Source: Bacteroidaceae bacterium
GTDB lineage: Bacteria; Bacteroidota; Bacteroidia; Bacteroidales; Bacteroidaceae
Direction of reading: 5' to 3'
Assembly: GCA_024688885.1 (NCBI GenBank)
Contig: JAILDV010000035.1
Coordinates: 1-64,000 of the forward strand
Length of the DNA stretch: 64,000 nt
Position 1 is the stretch's first letter. Each line of letters opens with the position of its first letter. A model generated the notes under the pieces. It saw only the letters and a list, made by a program, of their open reading frames with translations, had not been told where the DNA came from and ran no database searches. The position numbers were made by a program, and so were the translations under genes. This document shows positions 33,883 to 44,212 of this stretch, one piece after another.

Positions 33883-36135
33883 TCAGAGTTTCAGTTTGGT
33901 GGTGAACTCGAAGGTGAAAGGACGAATGAAGGTGCCTGCCATCACGTAGTTCTTGTAGAGAGAGGGGTCGGTGATGAGGTCGGCAGAGGGAATGGAGCCG
34001 CTGGCTCCTTTCTGGTTGAGGATGTTCACGACGCTGGCAGCAAAGTTGATGTGCTTGTTCAGCTGGAAGTCAACGCCTCCGAAGGTTTCCCAACGCCCAT
34101 TGAAATAGAGACTGTTGGTCTTGTTGATGTATTGTTTGCTGAAATAGCGGGCACTGAGCCATACGCGCCATTTGCTGAAACGGTAAGATGGTTCGATTTC
34201 CAGCTCTGTCTTGGAAAGGGCTGTGATGGTCTTGTCGGTGAAGTCGTAGGTTTCAGTCACACCATCGCTGAAGGTGGGGGTGATTTTGTAGTTCTTGTAG
34301 CGTGGGTCACGAATGGTGAACATCAGATGGATGCTGAGCCCCTTGACGGGTGTGATGATAGCATCGGTGAGCCATCCGAGCGTGGCGATGTCGTAGAAGT
34401 AGTTTTGGGTGAAGGACTCGCTCATGCCTGCCTTGAGGTCACCCACGTCTTTGGTCAGCACATGGCTGAGGTTGGGGCGCTCCTGCGAGTTGCTCATGGA
34501 GATGTGGGTGATTTGTGAGGTGAGGTCTATCCACTGGTTCTTCCAATAGATGCCACCACGGAAGTAGTTGGTGGTCATCCCTTTCTGTGTGGGGTAGTGG
34601 TAGGTGCCGTAATGGAACAGCTGCGAGTGGGCGACTGCAGAGGAATATTCTGCCTGCAAGCCGAAACCACGCAGCAGGGCAAAGCGGGCACTGCCTATGA
34701 AGGCATAGTTGAAGTGGTTGTCGCTGAAGTGGTTCTTCACCACACCTTCGTCAGCCAAACTGAAGCCCACATGGCGGGCATTGCCGGGGGTCATGTCGTT
34801 GGCTGCATGTCCACGCACATTGAGGTATTCGAGCCTCAACCCTCCGTAGAGCCACAGACGCCGGTTGACATTCCATTCGTCAGACACCAGTCCGAAAATC
34901 TTGTGCTCATGACCATCATAGTATTCGGCATAGGAGTTGTAGGAGAAGCCCTCGCTGCCATTGAGCAGCAGGAGCTTAGGGTCTTTCTTGGCTTCGTGGG
35001 CAAACAGGTACATGGATGTGCTGACACCTCCGTGATTGAGCCAGTAGTCCACCTCAGCACGCCAATTGTGACGCTGGTCTTTCGACTTACCCGTGAGTGC
35101 CGCATTGGTCATCCACGAATGTTCAAGCCCGTCGAAATGGAGCATTCTGCGTGTTTGCACCTTGCCGAGATAGTTGTTCCCATCCTCGTAGGTGTATCCG
35201 CTACCGCTCATGGCATCGCTCACACCCATCAGGGTTGTGCTGGAACGTAGGGATTGTCCATGCTTGAACTTGCTGTGGATGGAGAGTTTCAGGTCATTGT
35301 CCCACAGATAGTCCATCACAAAGTTCACGTGGTGTATCTTGCTGGTGTTGGCATCGTTGATGTCCTGTTCCACCATCTTTCCCGTCTCCACGTCGAGATA
35401 TTTTATCGTACGGTTGGCAGGGCGATATTGGTCAATGCCCAATCTGAAACCATCGTACTCCTTCACACTGCCATCGCCTACGAAGATGAACGGACCATAG
35501 TTCTCGTTAACCTCACGGAACTGCGAATATTGGTAGATGAGTCCCGCTTTTCCCCTGCCTTCGTTCCAACTCTTAGAGAGGGCTGCCTTGTAGAAATGCG
35601 CACTCTCGTGGAGCTTGGTCATGTCGAGGTGGTTGCTTCCTGGGTCAAAGTTGTGATAGGTGCCCACACTGATGCCCCATCCCTTGCCGAGTGGGGTGGA
35701 AATGTTGGCGTCGATGGTGTGGCGCCCGTGATGGTTGACAGAGTAGTTCATCTTCCCCTCAAGCTGGTCGCCTGCCAGTTTTGACCAGCTGTCCACGCTA
35801 TAGGTGATGACACCATATTTCAGCACCATGTCCTGTGGCCCCATTGTCCGTACGGATTCTTGGCTCACACCATTGTGCCAGGATTTGTAAGGATAGACTT
35901 GATAATTATAGTACGACACTGGCAGACCATCTTCGAAGATGTAAGAGTAGCCGGAGATGGGCAGTCCCAGAGAAATCTGACGTGGTTGTGTGGCAGATGA
36001 CGCATTCATGAGCACATTCCTGTTGCTGTCGCCAGACGTGTTCTTCGCCGAGTCGGTGAGAACATCCTGTGCCATCACACTCATGCATGTGGTGATGCTT
36101 AGCAGCGTTGTCGTGAGCAATCTTGTGAGGATCAT
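33883..36135 (-). CDS. TonB-dependent receptor-like outer-membrane protein
   Basis: A 750-residue exported barrel protein with signal peptide ending S-V-M-A-Q. The plug is short and atypical, the barrel strands are regular, and the last residues (F-T-F-E-F-T-T-K-L-K-L) end in a hydrophobic strand. It lacks the carboxypeptidase-like N-terminal domain of SusC receptors. Substrate unknown; no SusD partner is present. Confidence 0.75.
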   Translation of the reverse strand: MILTRLLTTTLLSITTCMSVMAQDVLTDSAKNTSGDSNRNVLMNASSATQPRQISLGLPISGYSYIFEDGLPVSYYNYQVYPYKSWHNGVSQESVRTMGPQDMVLKYGVITYSVDSWSKLAGDQLEGKMNYSVNHHGRHTIDANISTPLGKGWGISVGTYHNFDPGSNHLDMTKLHESAHFYKAALSKSWNEGRGKAGLIYQYSQFREVNENYGPFIFVGDGSVKEYDGFRLGIDQYRPANRTIKYLDVETGKMVEQDINDANTSKIHHVNFVMDYLWDNDLKLSIHSKFKHGQSLRSSTTLMGVSDAMSGSGYTYEDGNNYLGKVQTRRMLHFDGLEHSWMTNAALTGKSKDQRHNWRAEVDYWLNHGGVSTSMYLFAHEAKKDPKLLLLNGSEGFSYNSYAEYYDGHEHKIFGLVSDEWNVNRRLWLYGGLRLEYLNVRGHAANDMTPGNARHVGFSLADEGVVKNHFSDNHFNYAFIGSARFALLRGFGLQAEYSSAVAHSQLFHYGTYHYPTQKGMTTNYFRGGIYWKNQWIDLTSQITHISMSNSQERPNLSHVLTKDVGDLKAGMSESFTQNYFYDIATLGWLTDAIITPVKGLSIHLMFTIRDPRYKNYKITPTFSDGVTETYDFTDKTITALSKTELEIEPSYRFSKWRVWLSARYFSKQYINKTNSLYFNGRWETFGGVDFQLNKHINFAASVVNILNQKGASGSIPSADLITDPSLYKNYVMAGTFIRPFTFEFTTKLKL

Positions 36136-36237
36136 GAATGGTCTTTGTAAATTATCAATCCAATTGCAAAGATACAGATTCTTAGGGAATCAGTGAATAA
36201 AAAAGGAGAAAAATAATAAAAAAGTTAAAAAGTGGGA

Positions 36238-36277
36238 CTTTCATTCGCTCTATTTCGGATGAAAGCCCTACCTTTGT
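36238..36277 (+). promoter_or_regulatory. Promoter with an overlapping inverted repeat
   Basis: CTTTCAT (36238-36244) and ATGAAAG (36259-36265) form an inverted repeat just upstream of the -7 box TACCTTTG (36270-36277). It covers the -33 zone and could be an operator for the DUF1015 gene. Confidence 0.4.
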
Positions 36278-36324
36278 AGTCGAATTACTAAAATAGTTTT
36301 TCTTTATAAATAGTAAATAGATTC

Positions 36325-37593
36325 ATGGCAATAGTAAAACCTTTCAAGGGAGTACGTCCACCAAAAGACTTGGTGGAGCAAGTGGAGAGCCGTCCTTATG
36401 ATGTGCTGGATTCAGAAGAAGCACGTGCGGAGGCTGGCGACAATGAGAAGTCGCTGTATCATATCATCAAACCAGAGATTAACTTTGAACCGGGCACGAG
36501 CGAGTATGACCCCCGTGTGTATGAGGAGGCAGCTCGTCAGTTCGCGAAGTTCCAGAAGAACGGATGGCTGGTGCAGGACGAGAAGGAGCAGTATTACATT
36601 TATGCCCAGACTTCATGCCTGCCTGCCAACGGCAATAAGGAGAAAACCCAGTATGGCATTGTAGTGGGTGCTTACAGCGGTGACTACCAGACGGGTGTCA
36701 TCAAGAAGCATGAGCTGACACGTGCCGACAAGGAGGAAGACCGCATGAAGCATGTGCGTGTGAACGATGCCAACATCGAACCTGTGTTCTTTGCATATCC
36801 TGATGACGAGGTGCTGCTGGCACTCATCGACAAGTATGCCAAGACTAAGCCTGAGTATGATTTCGTTGCACCGATTGATGGTTTCGGACACAAACTCTGG
36901 GTGGTGAGCGATGACAACGACATCAAGACCATCACTGAGCGTTTTGCCAAGATGCCTAACCTCTACATTGCAGATGGTCACCATCGCAGTGCTGCCGCAG
37001 CTCTGGTGGGTGCGGAGAAGGCAAAGCAGAACCCCAATCATCGTGGTGACGAGGAGTATAACTACTTCATGGCAGTGTGCTTCCCGGCAAGCCAACTGAC
37101 CATCCTTGACTACAACCGTGTCATCAAGGACTTGAATGGTCTGACACCTGCTGAGTTCATTCAGGCATTGGAGAAGAACTTCATCGTGGAGAAGAAGGGT
37201 AGTGCAGAGTATCGTGCTCAGGAATTGCACGAGTTCTCGCTCTATCTGGAAGGTGAGTGGTATTCGCTCAAGGCTAAGCCCGGCACCTATGATGAGAACG
37301 ACCCCATCGGTGTGCTGGATGTGAGCATCTCTTCCAAGTTGATTCTGGATGAAATTCTTGGCATCAAGGACTTGCGCCGCGATAAGCGCATTGACTTTGT
37401 GGGTGGACTCCGTGGCCTTGGCGAACTGAAGCGTCGTGTGGACAGCGGTGAGATGAAGACAGCGTTGGCGCTCTATCCCGTGACCATGCAGCAAATCATG
37501 GACATTGCCGATTCGGGCAACATCATGCCTCCAAAGGCAACATGGTTTGAACCTAAGCTGAGAAGCGGATTGGTGATACACAAATTGAGTTAA
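36325..37593 (+). CDS. DUF1015-family protein
   Basis: A 422-residue soluble protein of the DUF1015 family (V-K-P-F-K-G-V-R-P, P-Y-D-V-L-D, A-D-G-H-H-R-S-A-A-A). The D-G-H-H-R motif is invariant in the family, whose function is not established to my knowledge. Next gene starts six bases after its stop. Confidence 0.88.
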   Translation: MAIVKPFKGVRPPKDLVEQVESRPYDVLDSEEARAEAGDNEKSLYHIIKPEINFEPGTSEYDPRVYEEAARQFAKFQKNGWLVQDEKEQYYIYAQTSCLPANGNKEKTQYGIVVGAYSGDYQTGVIKKHELTRADKEEDRMKHVRVNDANIEPVFFAYPDDEVLLALIDKYAKTKPEYDFVAPIDGFGHKLWVVSDDNDIKTITERFAKMPNLYIADGHHRSAAAALVGAEKAKQNPNHRGDEEYNYFMAVCFPASQLTILDYNRVIKDLNGLTPAEFIQALEKNFIVEKKGSAEYRAQELHEFSLYLEGEWYSLKAKPGTYDENDPIGVLDVSISSKLILDEILGIKDLRRDKRIDFVGGLRGLGELKRRVDSGEMKTALALYPVTMQQIMDIADSGNIMPPKATWFEPKLRSGLVIHKLS

Positions 37594-37599
37594 GCGTTT

Positions 37600-38190
37600 G
37601 TGGACACTTACAGAACGATAAAGGCAGCCAGTGAAGGCGCATATAGCGAGAAACGCAGCAAGTTTCTCGCTTTTGCTATGCCTGTGCGTTCTGTGGAGGA
37701 TGTGAAGCAAATCGTGGCGGAGTATCAGAAGAAATATTATGATGCACGTCACGTCTGTTATGCCTACATGCTGGGAGCGGAGCGGAAGGAGTTCCGTGCC
37801 AATGACAACGGGGAACCTTCGGGAACTGCTGGAAAACCAATTCTTGGACAAATCAATTCCAACGAGTTGACAGACATCCTGATTATTGTGGTGCGTTACT
37901 TTGGTGGTGTGAAACTTGGCACTTCTGGATTGATTGTGGCATATCGCCTTGCTGCTGCAGAAGCCATTGCCGCAGCGGAGATTGTGGAGAAGACAGTGGA
38001 TGAAGATGTCACCTTCCATTTCGAATATCCTTTCATGAATGACGTGATGCGGATTGTCAAGGAGGAAGAACCGCAAATTGTTGTGCAAGATTTCGATAAT
38101 GACTGCACCATGACTCTCCGCATCCGCAAGGATTCCATGCCACGACTGAAAGCACGGTTGGAGAAAGTGTCTTCACTCCGTTTCGAGTAA
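37600..38190 (+). CDS. IMPACT/YigZ-family protein
   Basis: 196 residues from a GTG start. K-R-S-K-F-L-A-F-A, D-A-R-H-V-C-Y-A-Y, N-D-N-G-E-P-S-G-T-A-G-K-P-I and Y-F-G-G-V-K-L-G-T-S-G-L define the IMPACT N-terminal fold, followed by a ferredoxin-like C-terminal domain. In eukaryotes the family regulates translation; the bacterial role is unclear. Probably cotranscribed with the DUF1015 gene. Confidence 0.88.
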   Translation: MDTYRTIKAASEGAYSEKRSKFLAFAMPVRSVEDVKQIVAEYQKKYYDARHVCYAYMLGAERKEFRANDNGEPSGTAGKPILGQINSNELTDILIIVVRYFGGVKLGTSGLIVAYRLAAAEAIAAAEIVEKTVDEDVTFHFEYPFMNDVMRIVKEEEPQIVVQDFDNDCTMTLRIRKDSMPRLKARLEKVSSLRFE

Positions 38191-38236
38191 GTGCCCTCAC
38201 TTCGTGTTGGGGAGTGCTGAAAGTGCTGAAACAAAG

Positions 38237-38268
38237 TGCCGGGAAACATATAGTTTTCTCGGCATTTA
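38237..38268 (+). terminator. Terminator after the IMPACT-family gene
   Basis: TGCCGGGAAA pairs with TTTTCTCGGCA allowing one G-U; short T run follows. Confidence 0.65.
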
Positions 38269-38391
38269 TTGTGTCCTCTCGTTAAATTTCACACAAAAGT
38301 CATAATAAAACTTAACTGAGTGTGCGAATTTGAAAAATTGTTGCTATCTTTGTCAAATCGAATGAATGAATTTAATTGATTTTATCCATAT

Positions 38392-39516
38392 ATGACTATT
38401 TCAAAATACATGATAGCAGGGGCGATGTTGCTGATGAGCGCATCGTCTGTGCAGGCGCAGAAAGTGGTGATAGGCAATTATGTCTTCCCAAAGGACCAGT
38501 CCTCCTACTATGGTGAACTGGAAGGAGGAAAGCCGAACGGAAAAGGTAAGACGACATTCAAGACGGGTGACACGTATGAGGGTGAATATGTGAAGGGCAA
38601 GCGTCAGGGTTACGGTGTTTATACGTTCACGGACGGTGAGAAGTATGAAGGCAACTGGCATCAGGATCATCAGCACGGGCGCGGCATCTACTATTTTGCG
38701 AACAACAACAAGTATGATGGCTTGTGGTACATTGATTACCAGCAGGGTTTCGGTACGATGTACTACTATAACGGTGACAAGTACACGGGCGAATGGCTGC
38801 AGGACAAGCGCGAAGGTCAGGGACGTTACACTTGGGCAAACGGCATCTACTATGATGGAAACTGGAAAGAGGACAAGAAGTCGGGCAAGGGTACCTTTGA
38901 CTGGCGTGATGGCTCCCGCTATGAAGGTGACATGGAGAATGACATGCGCAACGGACAAGGTAAGTACACCTATGCGAATGGTGACTTCTACACGGGTGGT
39001 TGGAAAGACGACATGATGCATGGAAAGGGCATCTACAAGTTCAAGAACGGAGATGTGTATGAAGGTGATTATCTGAATGGCGAGCGTACCGGACAGGGCA
39101 TCTTTACCTATACGGATAAACGTAAGTATGTGGGTCAGTTCAAGAATGGCTTGATGGATGGTTTCGGCACTTATACGTGGCCTGACGGTTCAAGATATGA
39201 AGGCTATTGGGTGGAAGACAAGGAGCATGGACGTGGCAAGTTCACAGGTGCTAACGGTGATGTGTATGACGGTGAGTGGGCTGCTGGAGAGATGAATGGT
39301 GAAGGTGTGCTCCGCTTGTCAGACGGCACGAAGTTCAAAGGTCATTTCAAGGATGGCATGAAGAACGGCAAGGGCGTGGAGGAATCTGCAGACGGCACCC
39401 GCTTTGAAGGTTCTTTCTTCAATGACCAGAAGGATGGCTCGTTTGTGGAGAAAGACAGGACTGGCAAGGTGATTCGTAAAGGCATCTATAGCCGTGGACG
39501 TTTGATGGGACAATGA
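38392..39516 (+). CDS. Exported MORN-repeat protein
   Basis: A 374-residue exported protein (signal peptide ending S-V-Q-A-Q) made almost wholly of about 14 MORN repeats of 22-24 residues (Y-E-G-x-W-x-x-G-K-x-H-G-x-G). MORN hairpins stack into a rod that can bind lipid or protein. The promoter box TATCTTTG (38345-38352) lies about 40 bases upstream. Target not known. Confidence 0.9.
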   Translation: MTISKYMIAGAMLLMSASSVQAQKVVIGNYVFPKDQSSYYGELEGGKPNGKGKTTFKTGDTYEGEYVKGKRQGYGVYTFTDGEKYEGNWHQDHQHGRGIYYFANNNKYDGLWYIDYQQGFGTMYYYNGDKYTGEWLQDKREGQGRYTWANGIYYDGNWKEDKKSGKGTFDWRDGSRYEGDMENDMRNGQGKYTYANGDFYTGGWKDDMMHGKGIYKFKNGDVYEGDYLNGERTGQGIFTYTDKRKYVGQFKNGLMDGFGTYTWPDGSRYEGYWVEDKEHGRGKFTGANGDVYDGEWAAGEMNGEGVLRLSDGTKFKGHFKDGMKNGKGVEESADGTRFEGSFFNDQKDGSFVEKDRTGKVIRKGIYSRGRLMGQ

Positions 39517-39572
39517 GAGGGTTGAGAGTTTAGAGTTGAGGGTTTAGAGCGTAGAGTTGGAAAGAGAGGATT

Positions 39573-40385
39573 ATGATGATGGACTTGCAGGGAGTATTGG
39601 AAGAGGTGAAGCAGTTGGCTGTGGAGGTGGGAACATTTATCTCCAAGCAACGTGAGACCTTTGACCTCAGCAGGGTGGAATCGAAACATAGTCACGACTA
39701 TGTGAGCTATGTGGACAAGGAAAGCGAGCGGATGATTGTGGCTCGTCTGAAAGAGATTTTGCCGGAAGCAGGTTTCATCACCGAAGAGAAAACGACAGAA
39801 CAGCAAGGGGGTAACTCTTCATTATTGTGGGTGGTTGACCCTTTGGACGGTACGACGAATTTCATTCATGACCTGGCACCTTATTGCGTGAGCATTGCGC
39901 TGAGAGATGAAAAGGAGCTTTTGTTGGGTGTGGTGTATGAGGTGACGCGAAAGGAACTCTATAGTGCAACAAAGGGTGGTGGCGCCTACTTGAATGGAAA
40001 ACCTATACATGTGTCTTCTTTGTCAGACATGGACGAGGCATTGGTGATGATAGGCTATCCCTATAATGCAGAGGAGTATCGTCCTTTCTGCCTGAACCTG
40101 ACAGGACAGCTGTACGGACATTGTGCCAGCATTCGAAGCAATGGCAGCGCAGAAGTGGAACTTTGTTATGTGGCGTCGGGAAAGATTGATGTGTATGTGG
40201 AGTCATACATCCAGCCTTGGGATGTGGCAGCTGGTGCCTGCATCTTGTTGGAAGCAGGTGGTACAGTGAGTGACTATGATGGTGGAAACGAGTGCTGGAT
40301 GAGTGGGCGTCAGGTGGTTGCCACCAACGGTAAACTGCATCCTCGGATTCTGGAAGAGTTGAGAAGGGCGGCACAAGGCGGGTGA
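39573..40385 (+). CDS. Inositol monophosphatase-family phosphatase
   Basis: 270 residues. E-K-T, W-V-V-D-P-L-D-G-T-T-N-F (metal ligands) and Q-P-W-D-V-A-A-G are the family motifs. Members hydrolyse inositol phosphates, PAP or sugar phosphates in the cytoplasm. The gap before it contains a low-complexity GAGGGTTTAGAG repeat (39517-39560). Confidence 0.9.
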   Translation: MMMDLQGVLEEVKQLAVEVGTFISKQRETFDLSRVESKHSHDYVSYVDKESERMIVARLKEILPEAGFITEEKTTEQQGGNSSLLWVVDPLDGTTNFIHDLAPYCVSIALRDEKELLLGVVYEVTRKELYSATKGGGAYLNGKPIHVSSLSDMDEALVMIGYPYNAEEYRPFCLNLTGQLYGHCASIRSNGSAEVELCYVASGKIDVYVESYIQPWDVAAGACILLEAGGTVSDYDGGNECWMSGRQVVATNGKLHPRILEELRRAAQGG

Positions 40386-40438
40386 TGTATTGGAAACGCA
40401 ACAACTAACAAGATTATAAACCTTAATTCATTGACGGC

Positions 40439-40882
40439 ATGATTTTAGACACCCTTGAAAACATTGGCAAGTATGCCTCTCTCAATCCACTTTTTCCTAA
40501 AGTGGTGGAGTATTTGCAAAACACAGATTTGATGGCTCAAGAGCCGGGCAGAGTGAACATTGACGGCAACAAACTCTTTGTAAACCATAATGTGGTGAAA
40601 GGCAAGATGGTGGACGAGGTGAGAATGGAAACGCATAATGCAATGATTGACATTCAGATTCCTTTGTCATGCGCTGAGGTGATGGGTTACACACCCCGCC
40701 AGTATCTCCCCAAAGCAGAATATGATGCGGCGAAAGACATCACTTTTTATCTGGAGCGTCCTGAACAATACATCACCGTGCATCCGGGTGAGTTTGTCAT
40801 CTTCTTCCCTGAAGACGGACATGCTCCGGGCATTTCTCCTGTTCCTGAGTATAAGAAAGTGATTTTCAAAGTTAAAGCATAA
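40439..40882 (+). CDS. YhcH/YjgK/YiaL-family protein
   Basis: 147 residues forming one cupin-like jelly roll. M-E-T-H-N-A-M-I-D-I-Q, E-Y-D-A-A-K-D, and F-V-I-F-F-P-E-D-G-H-A-P-G match the family, some members of which act on sialic acid or other sugars. It sits six bases ahead of glgB. Confidence 0.85.
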   Translation: MILDTLENIGKYASLNPLFPKVVEYLQNTDLMAQEPGRVNIDGNKLFVNHNVVKGKMVDEVRMETHNAMIDIQIPLSCAEVMGYTPRQYLPKAEYDAAKDITFYLERPEQYITVHPGEFVIFFPEDGHAPGISPVPEYKKVIFKVKA

Positions 40883-40888
40883 AGTTTT

Positions 40889-42952
40889 ATGGCTAAGAGT
40901 AATAAATCCAAGGTGGCTGCCGAGAAGAAGGCGGCTCCAGTGAAGCATATTGGCATCGTGAAGAATGACCCATGGCTCGAACCTTTCGAAGGTGCTATCT
41001 GTGGTCGTCATGATCATGCCCTTTATAAACTAAATGAACTGACGAATGGTGGCAAGCAGACGTTGTCTGACTTTGCCAGTGGGTATCTTTATTTTGGTCT
41101 TCATAAGACATCCAAAGGTTGGGTGTTGCGTGAGTGGGCACCGAATGCCACCGACATCTACTTGGTGGGTGATTTCAATGGTTGGCAAGAAGATGAGGCC
41201 TACAAAATGACGCGTATTGATAATGGCAATTGGGAAATCAAGCTCAAAGCCAGTCAAATGCATCATGGTGACCTCTTCAAGCTGAAGGTCAAGTGGAATG
41301 GTGGGGAAGGAGAGCGTATCCCTTCTTATGCCAACCGTGTGGTGCAGGATGACAATACCAAGATATTCTCTGCTCAAGTGTGGTCACCTGCAAAGCCATA
41401 TGAATTCAAGAAAAAGAACTTCAAGCCCGACACCAATCCTCTGCTCATCTATGAATGCCACATCGGTATGGCTCAGGATGCTGAGAAGGTCGGTTCATAC
41501 GTGGAATTTAAGGACAACATCTTGCCACGCATCAAGAAAGATGGCTATAACGCCATTCAGGTGATGGCTGTGGCAGAACATCCCTATTATGGTTCCTTTG
41601 GCTATCATGTCAGCAACTTCTTTGCTCCGTCCAGCCGTTTCGGTACACCCGAAGAACTGAAGGAACTCATTGACAAGGCACATGAGATGGGTATCGCTGT
41701 CATCATGGACATTGTGCATTCTCATGCAGTGAAGAACGAGATAGAAGGCTTGGGCAACTTTGCCGGTGATGGTTGCCAATACTTCATGCAGGGAGGTCGG
41801 CGTGAACATCCAGCATGGGACTCCCTTTGCTTCGATTATGGCAAGAATGAGGTCATCCACTACCTGCTTTCCAACTGCAAATATTGGTTGGAAGAGTTCA
41901 AATTTGATGGTTTCCGTTTCGATGGTGTGACCTCCATGCTTTACTACAGTCATGGTCTTGGCGAGGCGTTCGGAGGCTATGGTGACTATTATAACGGGCA
42001 TGAGGATGATGAGGCTATCGCTTATCTGACACTTGCCAATCTCCTGATTCATGAGGTGAACCCGAAGGCCATCACCATTGCTGAGGAGGTGTCAGGCATG
42101 CCTGGTTTGGCTGCTCCATTCAAGGAAGGCGGCTATGGTTTCGATTATCGTATGGCGATGAACATTCCCGACTATTGGATTAAAACCATCAAGGAGCTGA
42201 GGGATGAGGATTGGAAGCCTTCTTCCATGTTCTGGGAGACAACCAACCGTCGTCAGGACGAGAAGACCATCTCCTATGCTGAGAGTCACGACCAGGCATT
42301 GGTGGGTGACAAGACCATTGTGTTCCGTCTGATTGATGCGGATATGTATTGGCACTTCAGGAAAGGCGATGAGAACTTCATGGTGGATAGAGGCATTGCC
42401 CTGCACAAGATGATTCGTCTTTTGACTGCCTCAACGATGAATGGCGGTTATCTCAACTTCATGGGCAACGAGTTCGGTCATCCTGAATGGATAGACTTCC
42501 CACGTGAAGGGAATGGATGGGGTTACAAGTACGCCCGTCGTCAGTGGAACCTTGTCGATAATAAGGATTTATGCTATCACTATCTGGGTGATTTCGATGA
42601 AGCGATGCTCAAGGTGATAAAAACTGTCAAGAACTTCCAAAAGACGCCTGTGGTGGAGGTGTGGCACAACGATGGCGACCAGATTCTCGCTTTCTCACGT
42701 GGCGACCTGCTGTTTGTGTTCAACTTCTCGCCTGACAGATCCTACACCGATTATGGTTTCATCGTTCCGCAAGGCAGCTATGACGTGGTGCTCAATACTG
42801 ACAGCAAACTCTATGGTGGCAATGAATTAGCAGACGATTCAGTTCGCCACTTCACCAACTATGACCCAATTTATGAGAGGGACGGTAAGGGTTGGCTGAA
42901 ACTCTACATTCCAGCCCGCTCTGCTGTTGTTCTTCGTAAAAACGCTGAATAA
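40889..42952 (+). CDS. glgB: 1,4-alpha-glucan branching enzyme
   Basis: A 687-residue GH13 enzyme placing alpha-1,6 branches in glycogen. An N-terminal CBM48 (L-V-G-D-F-N-G-W) precedes the barrel with F-D-G-F-R-F-D-G-V-T, A-E-E-V-S-G and S-H-D-Q-A. Length and motifs resemble eukaryote-type branching enzymes. It is separate from the glycogen operon at 13148-17907. Confidence 0.93.
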   Translation: MAKSNKSKVAAEKKAAPVKHIGIVKNDPWLEPFEGAICGRHDHALYKLNELTNGGKQTLSDFASGYLYFGLHKTSKGWVLREWAPNATDIYLVGDFNGWQEDEAYKMTRIDNGNWEIKLKASQMHHGDLFKLKVKWNGGEGERIPSYANRVVQDDNTKIFSAQVWSPAKPYEFKKKNFKPDTNPLLIYECHIGMAQDAEKVGSYVEFKDNILPRIKKDGYNAIQVMAVAEHPYYGSFGYHVSNFFAPSSRFGTPEELKELIDKAHEMGIAVIMDIVHSHAVKNEIEGLGNFAGDGCQYFMQGGRREHPAWDSLCFDYGKNEVIHYLLSNCKYWLEEFKFDGFRFDGVTSMLYYSHGLGEAFGGYGDYYNGHEDDEAIAYLTLANLLIHEVNPKAITIAEEVSGMPGLAAPFKEGGYGFDYRMAMNIPDYWIKTIKELRDEDWKPSSMFWETTNRRQDEKTISYAESHDQALVGDKTIVFRLIDADMYWHFRKGDENFMVDRGIALHKMIRLLTASTMNGGYLNFMGNEFGHPEWIDFPREGNGWGYKYARRQWNLVDNKDLCYHYLGDFDEAMLKVIKTVKNFQKTPVVEVWHNDGDQILAFSRGDLLFVFNFSPDRSYTDYGFIVPQGSYDVVLNTDSKLYGGNELADDSVRHFTNYDPIYERDGKGWLKLYIPARSAVVLRKNAE

Positions 42953-42955
42953 AAA

Positions 42956-44194
42956 GTGAACAATTACACAATATCAAGACAGAAGACCGCAGGATTCATC
43001 CGTTATTCCTGCGCTCTTCTGTTTATGTTATTTTCATTCTGTTATCTGTTCTTCTTGCAAGGTGAGATTCTTGCTGAAGCGCAGTTTGTCTATTCGAAAG
43101 GAGTCACCTCCTACAACATCCTGAATGGTGCCGTCATCTGTACAGCGGTGTTTCAGGTTTTACAATGGGTGGTGGCTCTCTTGTCACGCCTGCCTTCAAG
43201 GTATCATGCGTTGTCTTATTTGCCTTCCATGCTATTGCTTGCCATCCTCACAGATGTCAACAGAGATACTATTGCCCATTTTTCTTTCGGGGCATGGGTG
43301 TGGGTGGCACCATGCATTCTGCTGGTGTATGTCCTCATCGTCTTTCTTCTCAGAAAGATGAGTGATGCCAACACCGTCTCCACACTTAGCATCAAATCGC
43401 AGATGTACCCTAATTTCATCATTCTCTTTGTCCTCATGCTTTGCGTAGGTGCCATTCCTCAATCCTTTGATGTCTATCATTATGAGTTGAAAGCGGAACG
43501 CCTTATTATGGAGGAAGACTATGAGGGAGCATCTAAAGTGGGGGAGAGGTCTTTGCGGACCAGTGCCCGACTCACACAACTGCGCATGTATGCCCTTTCG
43601 AAGCAGGGACTTTTGGCTGAACGGCTTTTCGATTATCCTCAGCATGATGGTTCGCGAGGTTTGCTCGACATTGCTGACACCTCTTCTCTTGAACGTTTCA
43701 AATCAAGTGACATCTGTCCTCATTTGGGAGCCTATTGCGGAAAAAACATCCACACCACTGAACGGTACTATCAACGAGTGTTTGAAGATTCTCTTTGGAA
43801 CCAGAACACGGTGGATTACTATCTGTGCAGCTTGTTGCTCGATAAGAATCTGAAAGAGTTTCAGCGTCAGCTGCCTCGCTATTATAATCTCGCCGACAGC
43901 ATTGTTGGTGCTTACGACAGTCTTCCAAGAGCCTATCGTGAAGCCTTGCTTCAAATAGGGAAGAAAAACTATGCTCTTCAGGGAAAAATTGTGGTGGGTG
44001 CTGACACGCTTGCCGCGCTTTCCGATTATGAGATGGTTGACCGCTTCCGCGAATATAACGAATACAAAGCCACCTATGCAGATGAGACGGAGCGCATCAA
44101 TAAGACTCATCGTGAATTTGGCAACACCTATTGGTGGTATCATGATTTCAGTCAAAAGGCCTCAGGAGAGCTGCAAAAGATGGAAGAGAACTGA
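42956..44194 (+). CDS. Membrane protein of unknown function (DUF6057-like)
   Basis: 412 residues from GTG at 42956: four or five transmembrane helices in the first 170 residues, then a large soluble part with tetratricopeptide-like helices and several tyrosines. The layout fits DUF6057-like proteins, but I am not certain. It starts four bases after glgB ends. Confidence 0.6.
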   Translation: MNNYTISRQKTAGFIRYSCALLFMLFSFCYLFFLQGEILAEAQFVYSKGVTSYNILNGAVICTAVFQVLQWVVALLSRLPSRYHALSYLPSMLLLAILTDVNRDTIAHFSFGAWVWVAPCILLVYVLIVFLLRKMSDANTVSTLSIKSQMYPNFIILFVLMLCVGAIPQSFDVYHYELKAERLIMEEDYEGASKVGERSLRTSARLTQLRMYALSKQGLLAERLFDYPQHDGSRGLLDIADTSSLERFKSSDICPHLGAYCGKNIHTTERYYQRVFEDSLWNQNTVDYYLCSLLLDKNLKEFQRQLPRYYNLADSIVGAYDSLPRAYREALLQIGKKNYALQGKIVVGADTLAALSDYEMVDRFREYNEYKATYADETERINKTHREFGNTYWWYHDFSQKASGELQKMEEN

Positions 44195-44212
44195 CCTTTG
44201 AGGGCTGAAGTT

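Noticed and set aside
36613-38088. 491-codon frame antisense to the DUF1015 and IMPACT genes
   Set aside because: Spans two genes with clear homology on the other strand; shadow.
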